A DNA stretch of 64,000 nt from JAHBWV01 sp964588385 (lineage in GTDB: Bacteria; Planctomycetota; Phycisphaerae; Phycisphaerales; UBA1924): contig CAZPPG010000009.1 of NCBI GenBank assembly GCA_964588385.1, forward strand, positions 1-64,000. The letters are read 5' to 3'. The position numbers and the translations under genes are program-made. The first letter of the stretch is position 1, and each line of letters starts with the position of its first letter. Below the pieces are notes generated by a model that saw only the letters and a program-made list of their open reading frames with translations, was not told the DNA's origin and did not search any database. This document shows positions 24,473 through 31,969 of this stretch, in pieces.

Positions 24473-25279
24473 TCAGGCGCGCCGGCGGCGGGCCGCGACC
24501 AGGCCGCCCAGGCCCATGAGCGCGATCGCGCCGGGAGCCGGAACAACGACCGACAGGTTGTCGAAGTCGCCCCAGCCGCCACCGAGCTGGAAGTTGTCGC
24601 TGATGAGAACGACCTGCTCCACGGAGGTGCCCGCGACGACGCCCGTCACGCTGGAGTAGATCAGCGAGCCGTTGTAGTAGTAGTCGATCGAGTCGTTGAC
24701 CGAGTCGATGATGATGGTCGCGTTGCGATACGCGCCGTCGGCGATGAAGTTCGCGCCCGTGTCCACGAAGGCCAGGCCAGCGCCGGTGTCATCCAGGACC
24801 AGGATGTCGCCCGTCCAGGAGAACTTCATGCGGGCGCTGAGTGACGCCTGCGAGGGCGCCTGTGGAACGATGTCATAGTCCGCGCCGCCCACGTCGTTGG
24901 TCGCGAAGTCCACCGAGACCGCGTAGTACCCGGCGCCCAGCGGGCCCGCGTCCGGGCTGAAGCCGCCCGAGAGCGTGCCGGAGGTCGCGGCCGTGTCCTT
25001 CACGATGCGCAGGTGCTGCGAGCCGCCTGCGGGGTGAGCGCCGGAGATCGACGCCGCGTTCGGGCTGGCGGCGAACTCCGTCCAGCCGTTCTGCGGCAGG
25101 CCGCCGATCGTGAAACCGTCGATCGCCTCGAAGCCGGTGGAGAACGCGCCCGAGCGGCTCACGCCGTCGGTGCCGGCGCCCAGGAGGGCCTCGGTGCTCA
25201 GGTTGTAGTTCTTGTCCGCGAGGGCGCTGCCGGCGACGGCAACGAGCGCGAGCGTGGCGACGGAAATCTTCGTTCTCAT
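24473..25279 (-). CDS. PEP-CTERM sorting domain protein
   Basis: This 268-residue exported protein has the signal peptide MRTKISVATLALVAVAGSALA. Its beta-rich middle resembles lectin/jelly-roll folds (RMKFSWTGDILVLDDTG, SIDYYYNGSLIYSS). The C-terminal signal is VPAPGAIALMGLGGL followed by AARRRRA. Such tails are processed by exosortase and mark surface or exopolysaccharide-associated proteins. The ATG at 25279 has AGGAG upstream. Confidence 0.88.
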   Translation of the reverse strand: MRTKISVATLALVAVAGSALADKNYNLSTEALLGAGTDGVSRSGAFSTGFEAIDGFTIGGLPQNGWTEFAASPNAASISGAHPAGGSQHLRIVKDTAATSGTLSGGFSPDAGPLGAGYYAVSVDFATNDVGGADYDIVPQAPSQASLSARMKFSWTGDILVLDDTGAGLAFVDTGANFIADGAYRNATIIIDSVNDSIDYYYNGSLIYSSVTGVVAGTSVEQVVLISDNFQLGGGWGDFDNLSVVVPAPGAIALMGLGGLVAARRRRA

Positions 25280-25635
25280 CTCTGAAACTCCTATGACGGA
25301 CACGCCGACCGACACGAAATGGGAAGTGTGCGCTCGATCGGCGGAGCGACACCCTTGTCCCGTGCCGCGTCGGCACGGGGGAAGCAGCAAGTCGCGGCCC
25401 TGAGAAGGCCGGCCCCATCGAGGTGCCATGTGTCAGGCGTCTCGTCGCGAATGCAACGATTGCCTCTCTCTCGAATCGTCTGTCCGAGCACACCATCAAG
25501 GTGTTCCACTCTTCAACGACGATTCATACCGGGTTTGCGGCTTCGTGTGGCGATCGGGCGAGAAACCAAGTGAATGCACCCACCTTGATCGTGCGAGAGG
25601 GTTGACTTGCTTCGCGCGAGATCGAACAACTCCGT
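25280..25635. other. Intergenic region between divergent genes
   Basis: These 356 bases lie between the PEP-CTERM gene and rtcB. They are less GC-rich than the genes. I see no credible gene, repeat family member or strong promoter; a TTGACT at 25603-25608 precedes rtcB but has no good -10 partner. Confidence 0.4.
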
Positions 25636-26952
25636 ATGCACACTGGTCCGATCAAGAGTGTTTCCGGCAGCGTCGACTTTGTGCCGCGTCACCACGCGGG
25701 CAGCGAGGGGCGATGCGGGTATTCACTGTGGGGCGAGATCGGCGAGGATTTCGACAAGCCCTCGTTCGATCAGTTGCACGCGGCGTGCGGCTTGCCGGTC
25801 GCCGCCGCCGGCGCGCTCATGCCCGATGCGCACGTGGGGTATGGGTTGCCGATCGGTGGCGTCCTCGCGACGCGCGGCGCGGTCGTGCCATATGCGGTGG
25901 GGGTTGACATCGCCTGCCGCATGAAGATGACGGTGCTGGATCTGCCGGAGTCGATGCTCACGACTGCGCACGGGATGAAGCGGCTGACGGACGCGCTGGA
26001 GACCGAGACGTGCTTCGGCGTGGGCGGGGCATTCCAGAGGCGGAAGATGCACCCGGTGCTGGACATGGATTGGAATGTGTCGCCCATCACGGCGCGGAAC
26101 AAGGACAAGGCGTGGAGCCAGCTCGGCACGAGCGGGAGCGGCAACCACTTTGTGGAGTTCGGTGTGCTGACGGTGCGCGAGGGCGCGCCGCATGGCGCGA
26201 GCGCGGTCAACCAGTCGAGCGAGGGGGGGTCGCACGCGCGGTTTGATCTTGCGCCGGGGAGGTATCTCGCGCTCCTCTCGCACTCGGGGTCACGTGGCAC
26301 AGGGGCGGCGGTGTGCGATCACTATTCCAAGCTGGCGATGGCGCTGCGCCCTGACCTGCCCAAGGACCAGAAGTTCCTGGCGTGGCTGGACATGGGGACG
26401 CAGGAAGGGCAGGAATACTGGAACGCCATGAACCTGATGGGGGAGTACGCCGCGGCGAATCACGCGTGCATCCATGCGGCGGTGGCGAAGAATCTCGGGG
26501 CAGACGTGATTGCCGACGTCGAGAACCACCACAACTTCGCGTGGAAGGAGACGCACACGATCAACGGCAAGCGCGAGGACGTGTACGTGCACCGCAAAGG
26601 TGCGACGCCGGCGGGAGCGGGCGTGATGGGCGTGATCCCGGGATCGATGGCGCAGCCGGGTTTCGTCGTCATGGGCCTCGGCAGCGATGCGTCGTTGCAC
26701 TCGGCGAGCCACGGGGCGGGGCGGCTGATGTCACGCACGAAGGCCAAGCAGTCGATCGCGTGGGGGAACGTGAAGAAGAAGCTGAAGGAGCTTGAGATCA
26801 CCGTGCTGTCGGCTGGCGTGGATGAGGCGCCGGATGCTTACAAAGACATCCACAAGGTGATGGTCCGCCAGCAGGATCTGGTGCGGGTGGTGGCGCAGTT
26901 TGATCCGAAGCTGGTGAAGATGGCGCCGGCGGGAGAGCGAGCCGAAGACTGA
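25636..26952 (+). CDS. rtcB: RtcB family RNA-splicing ligase
   Basis: This 438-residue enzyme joins RNA 2',3'-cyclic phosphate or 3'-phosphate ends to 5'-OH ends using GTP and Mn2+. Metal and active-site motifs are visible: PDAHVGYGLPIGG, VGVDIACRM (Asp91, Cys94), GTSGSGNHFVE, LSHSGSRGTG, ENHHNFAW and SHGAGR with the guanylylated histidine. The GVDIACRM form differs from the usual GVDIGCGM, as in the divergent RtcB2-like branch. No archease gene is adjacent. It is a single-gene unit ending at a repeat block. Confidence 0.93.
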   Translation: MHTGPIKSVSGSVDFVPRHHAGSEGRCGYSLWGEIGEDFDKPSFDQLHAACGLPVAAAGALMPDAHVGYGLPIGGVLATRGAVVPYAVGVDIACRMKMTVLDLPESMLTTAHGMKRLTDALETETCFGVGGAFQRRKMHPVLDMDWNVSPITARNKDKAWSQLGTSGSGNHFVEFGVLTVREGAPHGASAVNQSSEGGSHARFDLAPGRYLALLSHSGSRGTGAAVCDHYSKLAMALRPDLPKDQKFLAWLDMGTQEGQEYWNAMNLMGEYAAANHACIHAAVAKNLGADVIADVENHHNFAWKETHTINGKREDVYVHRKGATPAGAGVMGVIPGSMAQPGFVVMGLGSDASLHSASHGAGRLMSRTKAKQSIAWGNVKKKLKELEITVLSAGVDEAPDAYKDIHKVMVRQQDLVRVVAQFDPKLVKMAPAGERAED

Positions 26953-27274
26953 TAGGCATTTCAACGCGGAGGACGCGGAGGGCCGCTGAGAAGAGAAGGC
27001 GTTGAACGCGAAGGGCCCGAAGATCGCGAAGAGGACTGGGGAGAAGCGGAAGACAGGGCTTGCCACAGAGGCACAGAAACGCAGAGAACCAGCAGAGGTC
27101 GAGAAAGCGAAGCAAAGAGATGAGATTGTTCGGACTTGAGGAGCGAGAGATCGCGGCGATTCCGTGAGTCGTTGCAGATTCTCGGGTCTTTCGCCTCTCT
27201 GTGCCTCGGTGTCTCTGTGGTGAGTCTTCGCCTTTATCCGCGGCTCTCCGCGGCCCTCCACGTTGAGTGTCTAC
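26953..27274. repeat. CACAGAGG-type repeat in inverted arrangement (family A, copy 4)
   Basis: The left arm (26957-27090) has TCAACGCGGAGGACGCGGAG, GCGTTGAACGCG and CCACAGAGGCACAGA. The right arm (about 27185-27268) has the reverse complement, with CTCTGTGCCTCGG, TCTCTGTGG and CGCGGCCCTCCACGTTGA. The space between is not obviously repetitive. The block fills the whole gap between the convergent genes rtcB and the FMN reductase; I see no gene in it. Confidence 0.75.
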
Positions 27275-27847
27275 TTACCCATTCAGCTTGCGAGCAACTT
27301 CGGCGACGCGCTTGCCGATGCTCTCGACGGCGGTGCGCTGCTTCTCATCCTTGATGACGCCCTTGTCGTCGAACTGCTCGTGCGCCTTGATGAGGGCGTA
27401 TTGATCGGGGATGACAAGGGTCTGGATGTTGCCGAGGATGGCGCGGAGGTGGACGAGGCCGCGCAGGCCGCCGAGGTTGCCGGGGGAGGCACCCATCAGC
27501 CCCGCGACCTTGTAGGCGAAGCACTCCAGGGGCTTCTCGTTCGGGGCGGGGCGCGAGGCCCAGTCGATGGCGTTCTTGAGGGCGGCGGTGATGGAGGAGT
27601 TGTACTCGGGCGAGGCGATCAGGAGCCCGTGATGGGATTTCATGAGTTCCTTCAGGCGCTTGGCGCCGTCGGGCGTGCCTTTGGCTTCGAGGTCCTCGTC
27701 GAAGAGCGGGAGGTTGAAGTCGGCGAGGCGGATGATGGTGACCTCCGCGCCCGCGGCCTTCGCGCCGTTGGCGGCGTTCTGAACCATCTGGTGGTTGTAG
27801 GAGCCGGTGCGGAGAGAGCCGGAGAAGGCCAGGATGCGGATCGACAT
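27275..27847 (-). CDS. NADPH-dependent FMN reductase
   Basis: This 190-residue flavodoxin-fold protein has the FMN phosphate loop FSGSLRTGSYN near residue 8, the flavin-contact motif SPEYNSSITAALKNAIDW and the glycine loop GASPGNLGGLR. Relatives reduce FMN, quinones, azo dyes or chromate with NADPH; the physiological substrate cannot be told. It is a single cytoplasmic gene bracketed by repeat stretches on both sides. Confidence 0.92.
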   Translation of the reverse strand: MSIRILAFSGSLRTGSYNHQMVQNAANGAKAAGAEVTIIRLADFNLPLFDEDLEAKGTPDGAKRLKELMKSHHGLLIASPEYNSSITAALKNAIDWASRPAPNEKPLECFAYKVAGLMGASPGNLGGLRGLVHLRAILGNIQTLVIPDQYALIKAHEQFDDKGVIKDEKQRTAVESIGKRVAEVARKLNG

Positions 27848-27890
27848 GTCAGACCTCGTGGGTGTTCAGGGGGAGAAGGGAAGGGGAAAG

Positions 27891-28030
27891 ACAAGAGTCG
27901 GGGGCGTTCGCCCCACTCCACTAAGGATGCCGCTGCGCGGCATCTTTACCAGATGCTGCGGCGACGCCTTCGGCGTGCGCCTTGCATCTGGCAACCATCG
28001 CACGCCCGCTTCGCGGGCGGGAGAAGGAAG
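27891..28030. repeat. Composite hairpin element (family C, copy 2)
   Basis: In order it has GGGGCGTTCGCCCC (27901-27914), ATGCCGCTGCGCGGCAT (27927-27943), a stem CCAGATGC (27949-27956) with GCATCTGG (27984-27991) enclosing ACGCC-TTC-GGCGT (27964-27976), and CGCCCGC/GCGGGCG (28003-28019). It aligns over about 110 bases with 31346-31500, and the differences in the stems are compensated. It lies between the FMN reductase and gatB. Confidence 0.85.
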
Positions 28031-28084
28031 ACACACGGTCATGCGCGAGGTTGGTTGGTGTGCGCACATCGTGGTGAGGAAGAG

Positions 28085-28107
28085 CACTGGCTGGCAAGCA
28101 GCCAGTG
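28085..28107. repeat. CACTGG palindrome (family D, copy 4)
   Basis: Arms CACTGGCTG and CAGCCAGTG enclose GCAAG. It is intergenic, just after the gatB stop. On the opposite strand its loop and flanks match the copy at 20436-20458. Confidence 0.8.
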
Positions 28108-28136
28108 GCACAAAGCCATTGGCACGGTCGATTCGT

Positions 28137-29876
28137 TTACTCTTTGACGCCGATCATGTCGAGGAGTTTCGCGCGGACCTGGGCGGCGTCGGCCGTGCCG
28201 CCTGAGAGTTTCATGACGTTGCCGACGAGGCGGCCGATGGCCTGGAGTTTACCGGCTTTGATCTGGTCGACGATGGGGGCGTTCTCGGCGAGGACCTCTC
28301 CACACCACTTCTCCATCGCGGCGTCGTCGCGGACGATGATGAGGTTGCGTTCGCGGGCGAGCGTTTCGGGATCGGCGCCGGCGTGGGCGGGTTCGCAGAG
28401 GAGGCCGAAGAGGATATCGAGGGACTGGGCGCTGATCGCGCCCTGCTCGCGGAGGGCCGCGAGCGTGCCGACGGCGGCGGGTGTGATGCCGAGATCGGCG
28501 ACGGTCAGGTTGGACGGTTCGGCGTTGTCGTCGGATGTGTCACGGGGGGCGGGGGCAGGCTGGTGGCTGGCTTGCTCGTGGGCTCGCTCGTTGGCCCGCT
28601 CGTTGGCACGCTCATTCACGCGCTTCGCGCCGTTCTGGAGCAGGAGGTTGGCGACGACGCGGCCGGCTCGGTCGCCGGGGAGGCCGGCGTTGGTCGCGTG
28701 CGTGACGGCGGCGTCGTAGAACTCGGCGACGGGGCGCTCCTCGATGAGGGCGAGGGCCTCGCGCGGGTCGAGCCCGTAGCTCTTGCGCACGCGCCAGAGT
28801 CTTGAGATCGGGAGCTCGGGGAGGGAGGCGCGGACGCGTTCGCGCCAGGGTTCATCGATGGTGAGGACGGGGAGGTCCGGGTCGGGGAAGTAGCGGTAGT
28901 CGTGGGCGTCTTCCTTGGAGCGCTGGAGGAATGTGGAGTTGGTGGCGTCGTCCCAGCCGCGGGTCGTTTTGGAGCCGGGACCGAACTCAAGACCATCTTC
29001 CAGCCAGCGGCGGGGCTGCTCGCGGAGCTCGTAGTCGATCGCGCCCTTGAGGGATCGGAAGGAGTTGAGGTTCTTGACCTCGGTGATGGGTGTTGTGGCG
29101 GTGCGGCCGTCCTTGAGGTGGATGATGGTGTTGATGTTGGGCTCGAAGCGCATGTGGCCCTTCTGCATGACGCCCTCGGTCGCGCCGAGGAAGCGGCAGG
29201 TCATGCGGAGGAGGCGTGCGAAGGCGACGCACTGGTCGGCGGAGGTGAAGTCGGGCTGGGTGACGATTTCCAACAGTGGCGCGCCGGCGCGGTTGAGGTC
29301 GACGATGGAGTGGTTGATGCGGGTGCTGCCACGCGCGTCCGCGGCGGGCCCTGCGCTCGGGAGTTCGTGCATGAGCTTGCCGGCGTCTTCTTCGAGGTGG
29401 GCGCGGATGATGCCGATGCGGGTGAAGCCGCGGGTGGGGTCGGGCTCGGCGCGGTTGTCGAGGTTGGGGAGGTCGATCGCGCCGTCGAAGCAGAGGGGCA
29501 TGTCGTACTGGCTGATCTGGTAGGCCTTGGGGAGGTCGGGGTAGAAGTAGGACTTGCGGTCCCATTTGGTTGAGTCGGCGATGCGGCAGCCGAGGGCGAG
29601 GCCGACCATCATCGACATCTCGACGGCGGCGCGGTTGAGGACGGGGAGCGAGCCGGGAAGGGCGAGGACGACGGGATCGATGAGGGTGTTGGGCGGGGCG
29701 GCCTCGCCATGGCTGTTTCCGGCGGCGGGACCACCGCGCTTCGCGGCGGGATTCGCCGCGCGGCTGAAGACCTTGGTGTGCGTGGCGAGCTCGACGTGGA
29801 CCTCCATGCCGAGGACGAGCGTGACACGCTCGATGTCGGAGGGGGTGTAGGTGTGGGGAGCGTGGGCGGCGGGCAT
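28137..29876 (-). CDS. gatB: Asp/Glu-tRNA(Asn/Gln) amidotransferase subunit B
   Basis: This 579-residue protein is the subunit that binds and activates mischarged tRNA for amidation. Landmarks are VLGMEVHVEL, PNTLIDPVVLALPGSLPVLN, KSYFYPDLPKAYQISQYD, IIRAHLEEDAGKL, FEPNINTI and DYRYFPDPDLP, with the C-terminal YqeY-like domain (LARERNLIIVRDDAA). Usual length is about 480-500. Part of the excess is an insertion at about residues 417-455 (NERANERANERAHEQ), encoded by a 12-bp tandem repeat. The Cys-based zinc site in the cradle domain is missing. TATCAT lies 6 bases before the ATG at 29876. glnS is also present in this window, so GatCAB may mainly serve Asn-tRNA. Confidence 0.95.
   Translation of the reverse strand: MPAAHAPHTYTPSDIERVTLVLGMEVHVELATHTKVFSRAANPAAKRGGPAAGNSHGEAAPPNTLIDPVVLALPGSLPVLNRAAVEMSMMVGLALGCRIADSTKWDRKSYFYPDLPKAYQISQYDMPLCFDGAIDLPNLDNRAEPDPTRGFTRIGIIRAHLEEDAGKLMHELPSAGPAADARGSTRINHSIVDLNRAGAPLLEIVTQPDFTSADQCVAFARLLRMTCRFLGATEGVMQKGHMRFEPNINTIIHLKDGRTATTPITEVKNLNSFRSLKGAIDYELREQPRRWLEDGLEFGPGSKTTRGWDDATNSTFLQRSKEDAHDYRYFPDPDLPVLTIDEPWRERVRASLPELPISRLWRVRKSYGLDPREALALIEERPVAEFYDAAVTHATNAGLPGDRAGRVVANLLLQNGAKRVNERANERANERAHEQASHQPAPAPRDTSDDNAEPSNLTVADLGITPAAVGTLAALREQGAISAQSLDILFGLLCEPAHAGADPETLARERNLIIVRDDAAMEKWCGEVLAENAPIVDQIKAGKLQAIGRLVGNVMKLSGGTADAAQVRAKLLDMIGVKE
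28565..28625. repeat. 12-bp tandem repeat inside gatB
   Basis: Units such as CTCGTTGGCCCG and CTCGTTGGCACG are repeated about four times with small changes. They encode NERA blocks in a hinge between the GatB core and its C-terminal domain. Confidence 0.7.
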
Positions 29877-29882
29877 GAAGGC

Positions 29883-29888
29883 ATGATA
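29883..29888 (-). promoter_or_regulatory. Probable -10 element of gatB
   Basis: TATCAT on the minus strand, 5 of 6 matches to consensus, lies 6 bases before the gatB ATG. No SD is present between them. Confidence 0.45.
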
Positions 29889-29955
29889 CGCGAAACAACG
29901 CGGATGAACGCACACGCTCGCCACCGCAATACGCACACTTCTCTTGTCGCTTACC

Positions 29956-30756
29956 TCAGCCCTCGGCACTCCCGCTCAGATCATCCATGCGATTCCCGTG
30001 ATTCAACTGGAGACCGGAGGCGTCATACGGAGACAATCCGGGATTGGGAGAATCGTCTTCCGCATCGTCAGCCGGGTCGACGCCGAGCCACTCGCAAACC
30101 GCCCTGAATTCAAAGGGCACATCTTGCGTTTCATCACAAGGATCGTGAACTCGTGCGAAGATCGGTCCGCCAGGCCGATGCATGCTGAACAGAGTGTTGG
30201 TCTTCTCGCTCCAGCGGGCAAGGTCGCATGCAAATCGAGCGAGTTGGATCTTGTCCTCTTTGTTCTCGACCACCATCCTCATGCTCACGACGACCGGACC
30301 CGATTCACCCTCATCGCTCCAACGCTCGACGTTGGCCTCAAACTCCCGCATACGACATGCAAAGCGAGCAGCTTGCTTGGCGGTGATGCTGAGTAGCTTG
30401 TTTCTCGCACCGGCGTCATTCGCAAACTGCAACCGCATATCCACCTGCTGGCTTGGAAGCGGAAGTCTTCTCGCGCTCTCGTTCGCGAAGTCGCCGGTTG
30501 TATCGAGCGTGTCGATGGCACGCATGTAGTAGTGTTCGAATTCGCTGAGAACTGCTGGAGATGGTCCTTCGACCAGCAAGTAGTTCATGGTGCGCCCGGC
30601 GGCGGCGGTCGTAGACTTAAAGACGAGGCCTTGAATCTCGTCGTGCGTGTTTAGCGCCCAGATCGCTAGCCCGACGTTGCCGGTTCGCTCGCGCTGCAGG
30701 AAGAAGAGCTCCCGGAGACTCTGGTTAGACTTGGTTTTATCAGATGTCAGTCGCAT
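29956..30756 (-). CDS. Orphan protein of unknown function
   Basis: This 266-residue protein has no membrane segment or signal and no family I recognise. It has predicted mixed alpha/beta sequence (TTAAAGRTMNYLLVEG, CRMREFEANVERW) and an acidic end (DPADDAEDDSPNPG). The ATG at 30756 is chosen because AAAGGGG lies 6 bases upstream. Its codons use A and T far more than neighbours such as gatB, suggesting recent acquisition. It ends 79 bp before the gatB start. Confidence 0.65.
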   Translation of the reverse strand: MRLTSDKTKSNQSLRELFFLQRERTGNVGLAIWALNTHDEIQGLVFKSTTAAAGRTMNYLLVEGPSPAVLSEFEHYYMRAIDTLDTTGDFANESARRLPLPSQQVDMRLQFANDAGARNKLLSITAKQAARFACRMREFEANVERWSDEGESGPVVVSMRMVVENKEDKIQLARFACDLARWSEKTNTLFSMHRPGGPIFARVHDPCDETQDVPFEFRAVCEWLGVDPADDAEDDSPNPGLSPYDASGLQLNHGNRMDDLSGSAEG

Positions 30757-30892
30757 TTGAACCCCTTTCTGCCCCTGCGACGAGGATGCCAACGTATCAG
30801 ACAATGGGAGTCCTTGTCAAGATGCCGTTCGCTCCGATAGCCGATGCGGAGTCAAAAGATGTTAGTACTAACTCGTAGAACCTTGTTAGCGA

Positions 30893-31963
30893 TTACATTA
30901 ATGCATCGATCGCATGCGCCACGACGTCGGAGCTGAGCCAGGACATGTCGGGCGTTGGTCTGGCCGGGGCGAGGACGCGGACGAGGGGGCCGATGGGTGA
31001 CCAGCGCGCGGGATCGGTGGGGCCGAAGAGGGCGAGTGTGGGGAGGCCGAGTTGTGCCGCGAGATGTGTGGGGCCGGTGTCGAAGCCGACGAACGCGCGG
31101 GCGTCGGATAGTTCGGATGCGAGGGCGTCGAGGGTGTCGATGAGAGCCCAGCCGCGTTGGGATTGTTGTGGGGACCATGAGCAGGAAGTGACTTCCCCTG
31201 CCTCGGCCTCGCCCGCGATGAAGAGCAGTTCGTGTGTGGTGACGGATGCTTCGATGTGCCGCCAGACTTCCAAGGGCCAGCGCTTGAGCGTCGAGCCAGC
31301 GCCGACATGGATGATGATGGGGCCGTAGCGGTCGCCGAATGAGAAGCGAGAGGAGGGAGCAAGAGATGAGTCGGGGGCGTCCGCCCCGCTCCACCAAGGA
31401 AGCCGCTGCGCGGCAGACTTTCCAGACCCTGCGGCGACCCCTCCGGGGTGCGCCTTGGGTCTGGCAACCACCGCTCGCTGCTCCGCAGCGTCGGAGGAAG
31501 GCAAAGGCCGCGATTGAGCGTCGTTGTTCGCCGGCGCGGCATCAAAGAGATGTTCCCGCGCCATGCGTTTGGCGAGGATCGCATCGGGTCGCTCGTAGAC
31601 CATCTCGATCGAGGCATCGGGAAACGTGGCGCCGGCGTTGCACTTCCACGCGTGTGATAGTTCGTTCGGCTCGCCGAAGAGGAAGCAAAGGACGCGTGAG
31701 GCGTGCACGGGGCGGAAGTCGCGTGCGGGGTTCGAACTCCGGACGAACATGGCGTTGAAGCGGGGCTGTTCGGCATCGATGGGGTCGAGGCCGGGGATGA
31801 AGCGTGCCGCGAGTCGGGCTTTGGAACCGTCGGTGATGAAGGCGGCGCGACTGTGGGACGCGACGAGCGAGCGCAGGAGAGGCCAGAGCAGGACGGAATC
31901 GCCGAGCGCGCCGCGATGGAAGACATATGCGGGAGCGTGAGGGGCGTACGTGGACGGGTTCAT
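30893..31963 (-). CDS. Family 9 glycosyltransferase with in-frame repeat insertion
   Basis: This 356-residue protein resembles ADP-heptose:LPS heptosyltransferases (GT9). It has an N-terminal Rossmann-like domain (FHRGALGDSVLLWPLLRSL) and a C-terminal nucleotide-sugar domain with IIIHVGAGSTLKRWP, FVGFDTGPTHLAAQLGLPTLALFGPTDPARW. Residues about 155-206, lying between the two domains, are encoded by the composite repeat at 31346-31500 and read Ser/Ala/Pro/Arg-rich without a stop. The gene follows gpsA by 6 bp and probably shares its transcript. It likely adds a sugar to cell-envelope glycan or lipopolysaccharide. Whether the interrupted enzyme is active is uncertain. Confidence 0.82.
   Translation of the reverse strand: MNPSTYAPHAPAYVFHRGALGDSVLLWPLLRSLVASHSRAAFITDGSKARLAARFIPGLDPIDAEQPRFNAMFVRSSNPARDFRPVHASRVLCFLFGEPNELSHAWKCNAGATFPDASIEMVYERPDAILAKRMAREHLFDAAPANNDAQSRPLPSSDAAEQRAVVARPKAHPGGVAAGSGKSAAQRLPWWSGADAPDSSLAPSSRFSFGDRYGPIIIHVGAGSTLKRWPLEVWRHIEASVTTHELLFIAGEAEAGEVTSCSWSPQQSQRGWALIDTLDALASELSDARAFVGFDTGPTHLAAQLGLPTLALFGPTDPARWSPIGPLVRVLAPARPTPDMSWLSSDVVAHAIDALM
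31346..31500. repeat. Composite hairpin element inside the GT9 gene (family C, copy 3)
   Basis: It has GGGGCGTCCGCCCC (31374-31387), CCGCTGCGCGG, and a stem CCAGACCC (31422-31429) with GGGTCTGG (31457-31464) enclosing ACCCC-TCC-GGGGT. Order, spacing and flanks match 27891-28030. It is translated on the minus strand as part of the glycosyltransferase. Confidence 0.85.
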
Positions 31964-31969
31964 CGGGCG

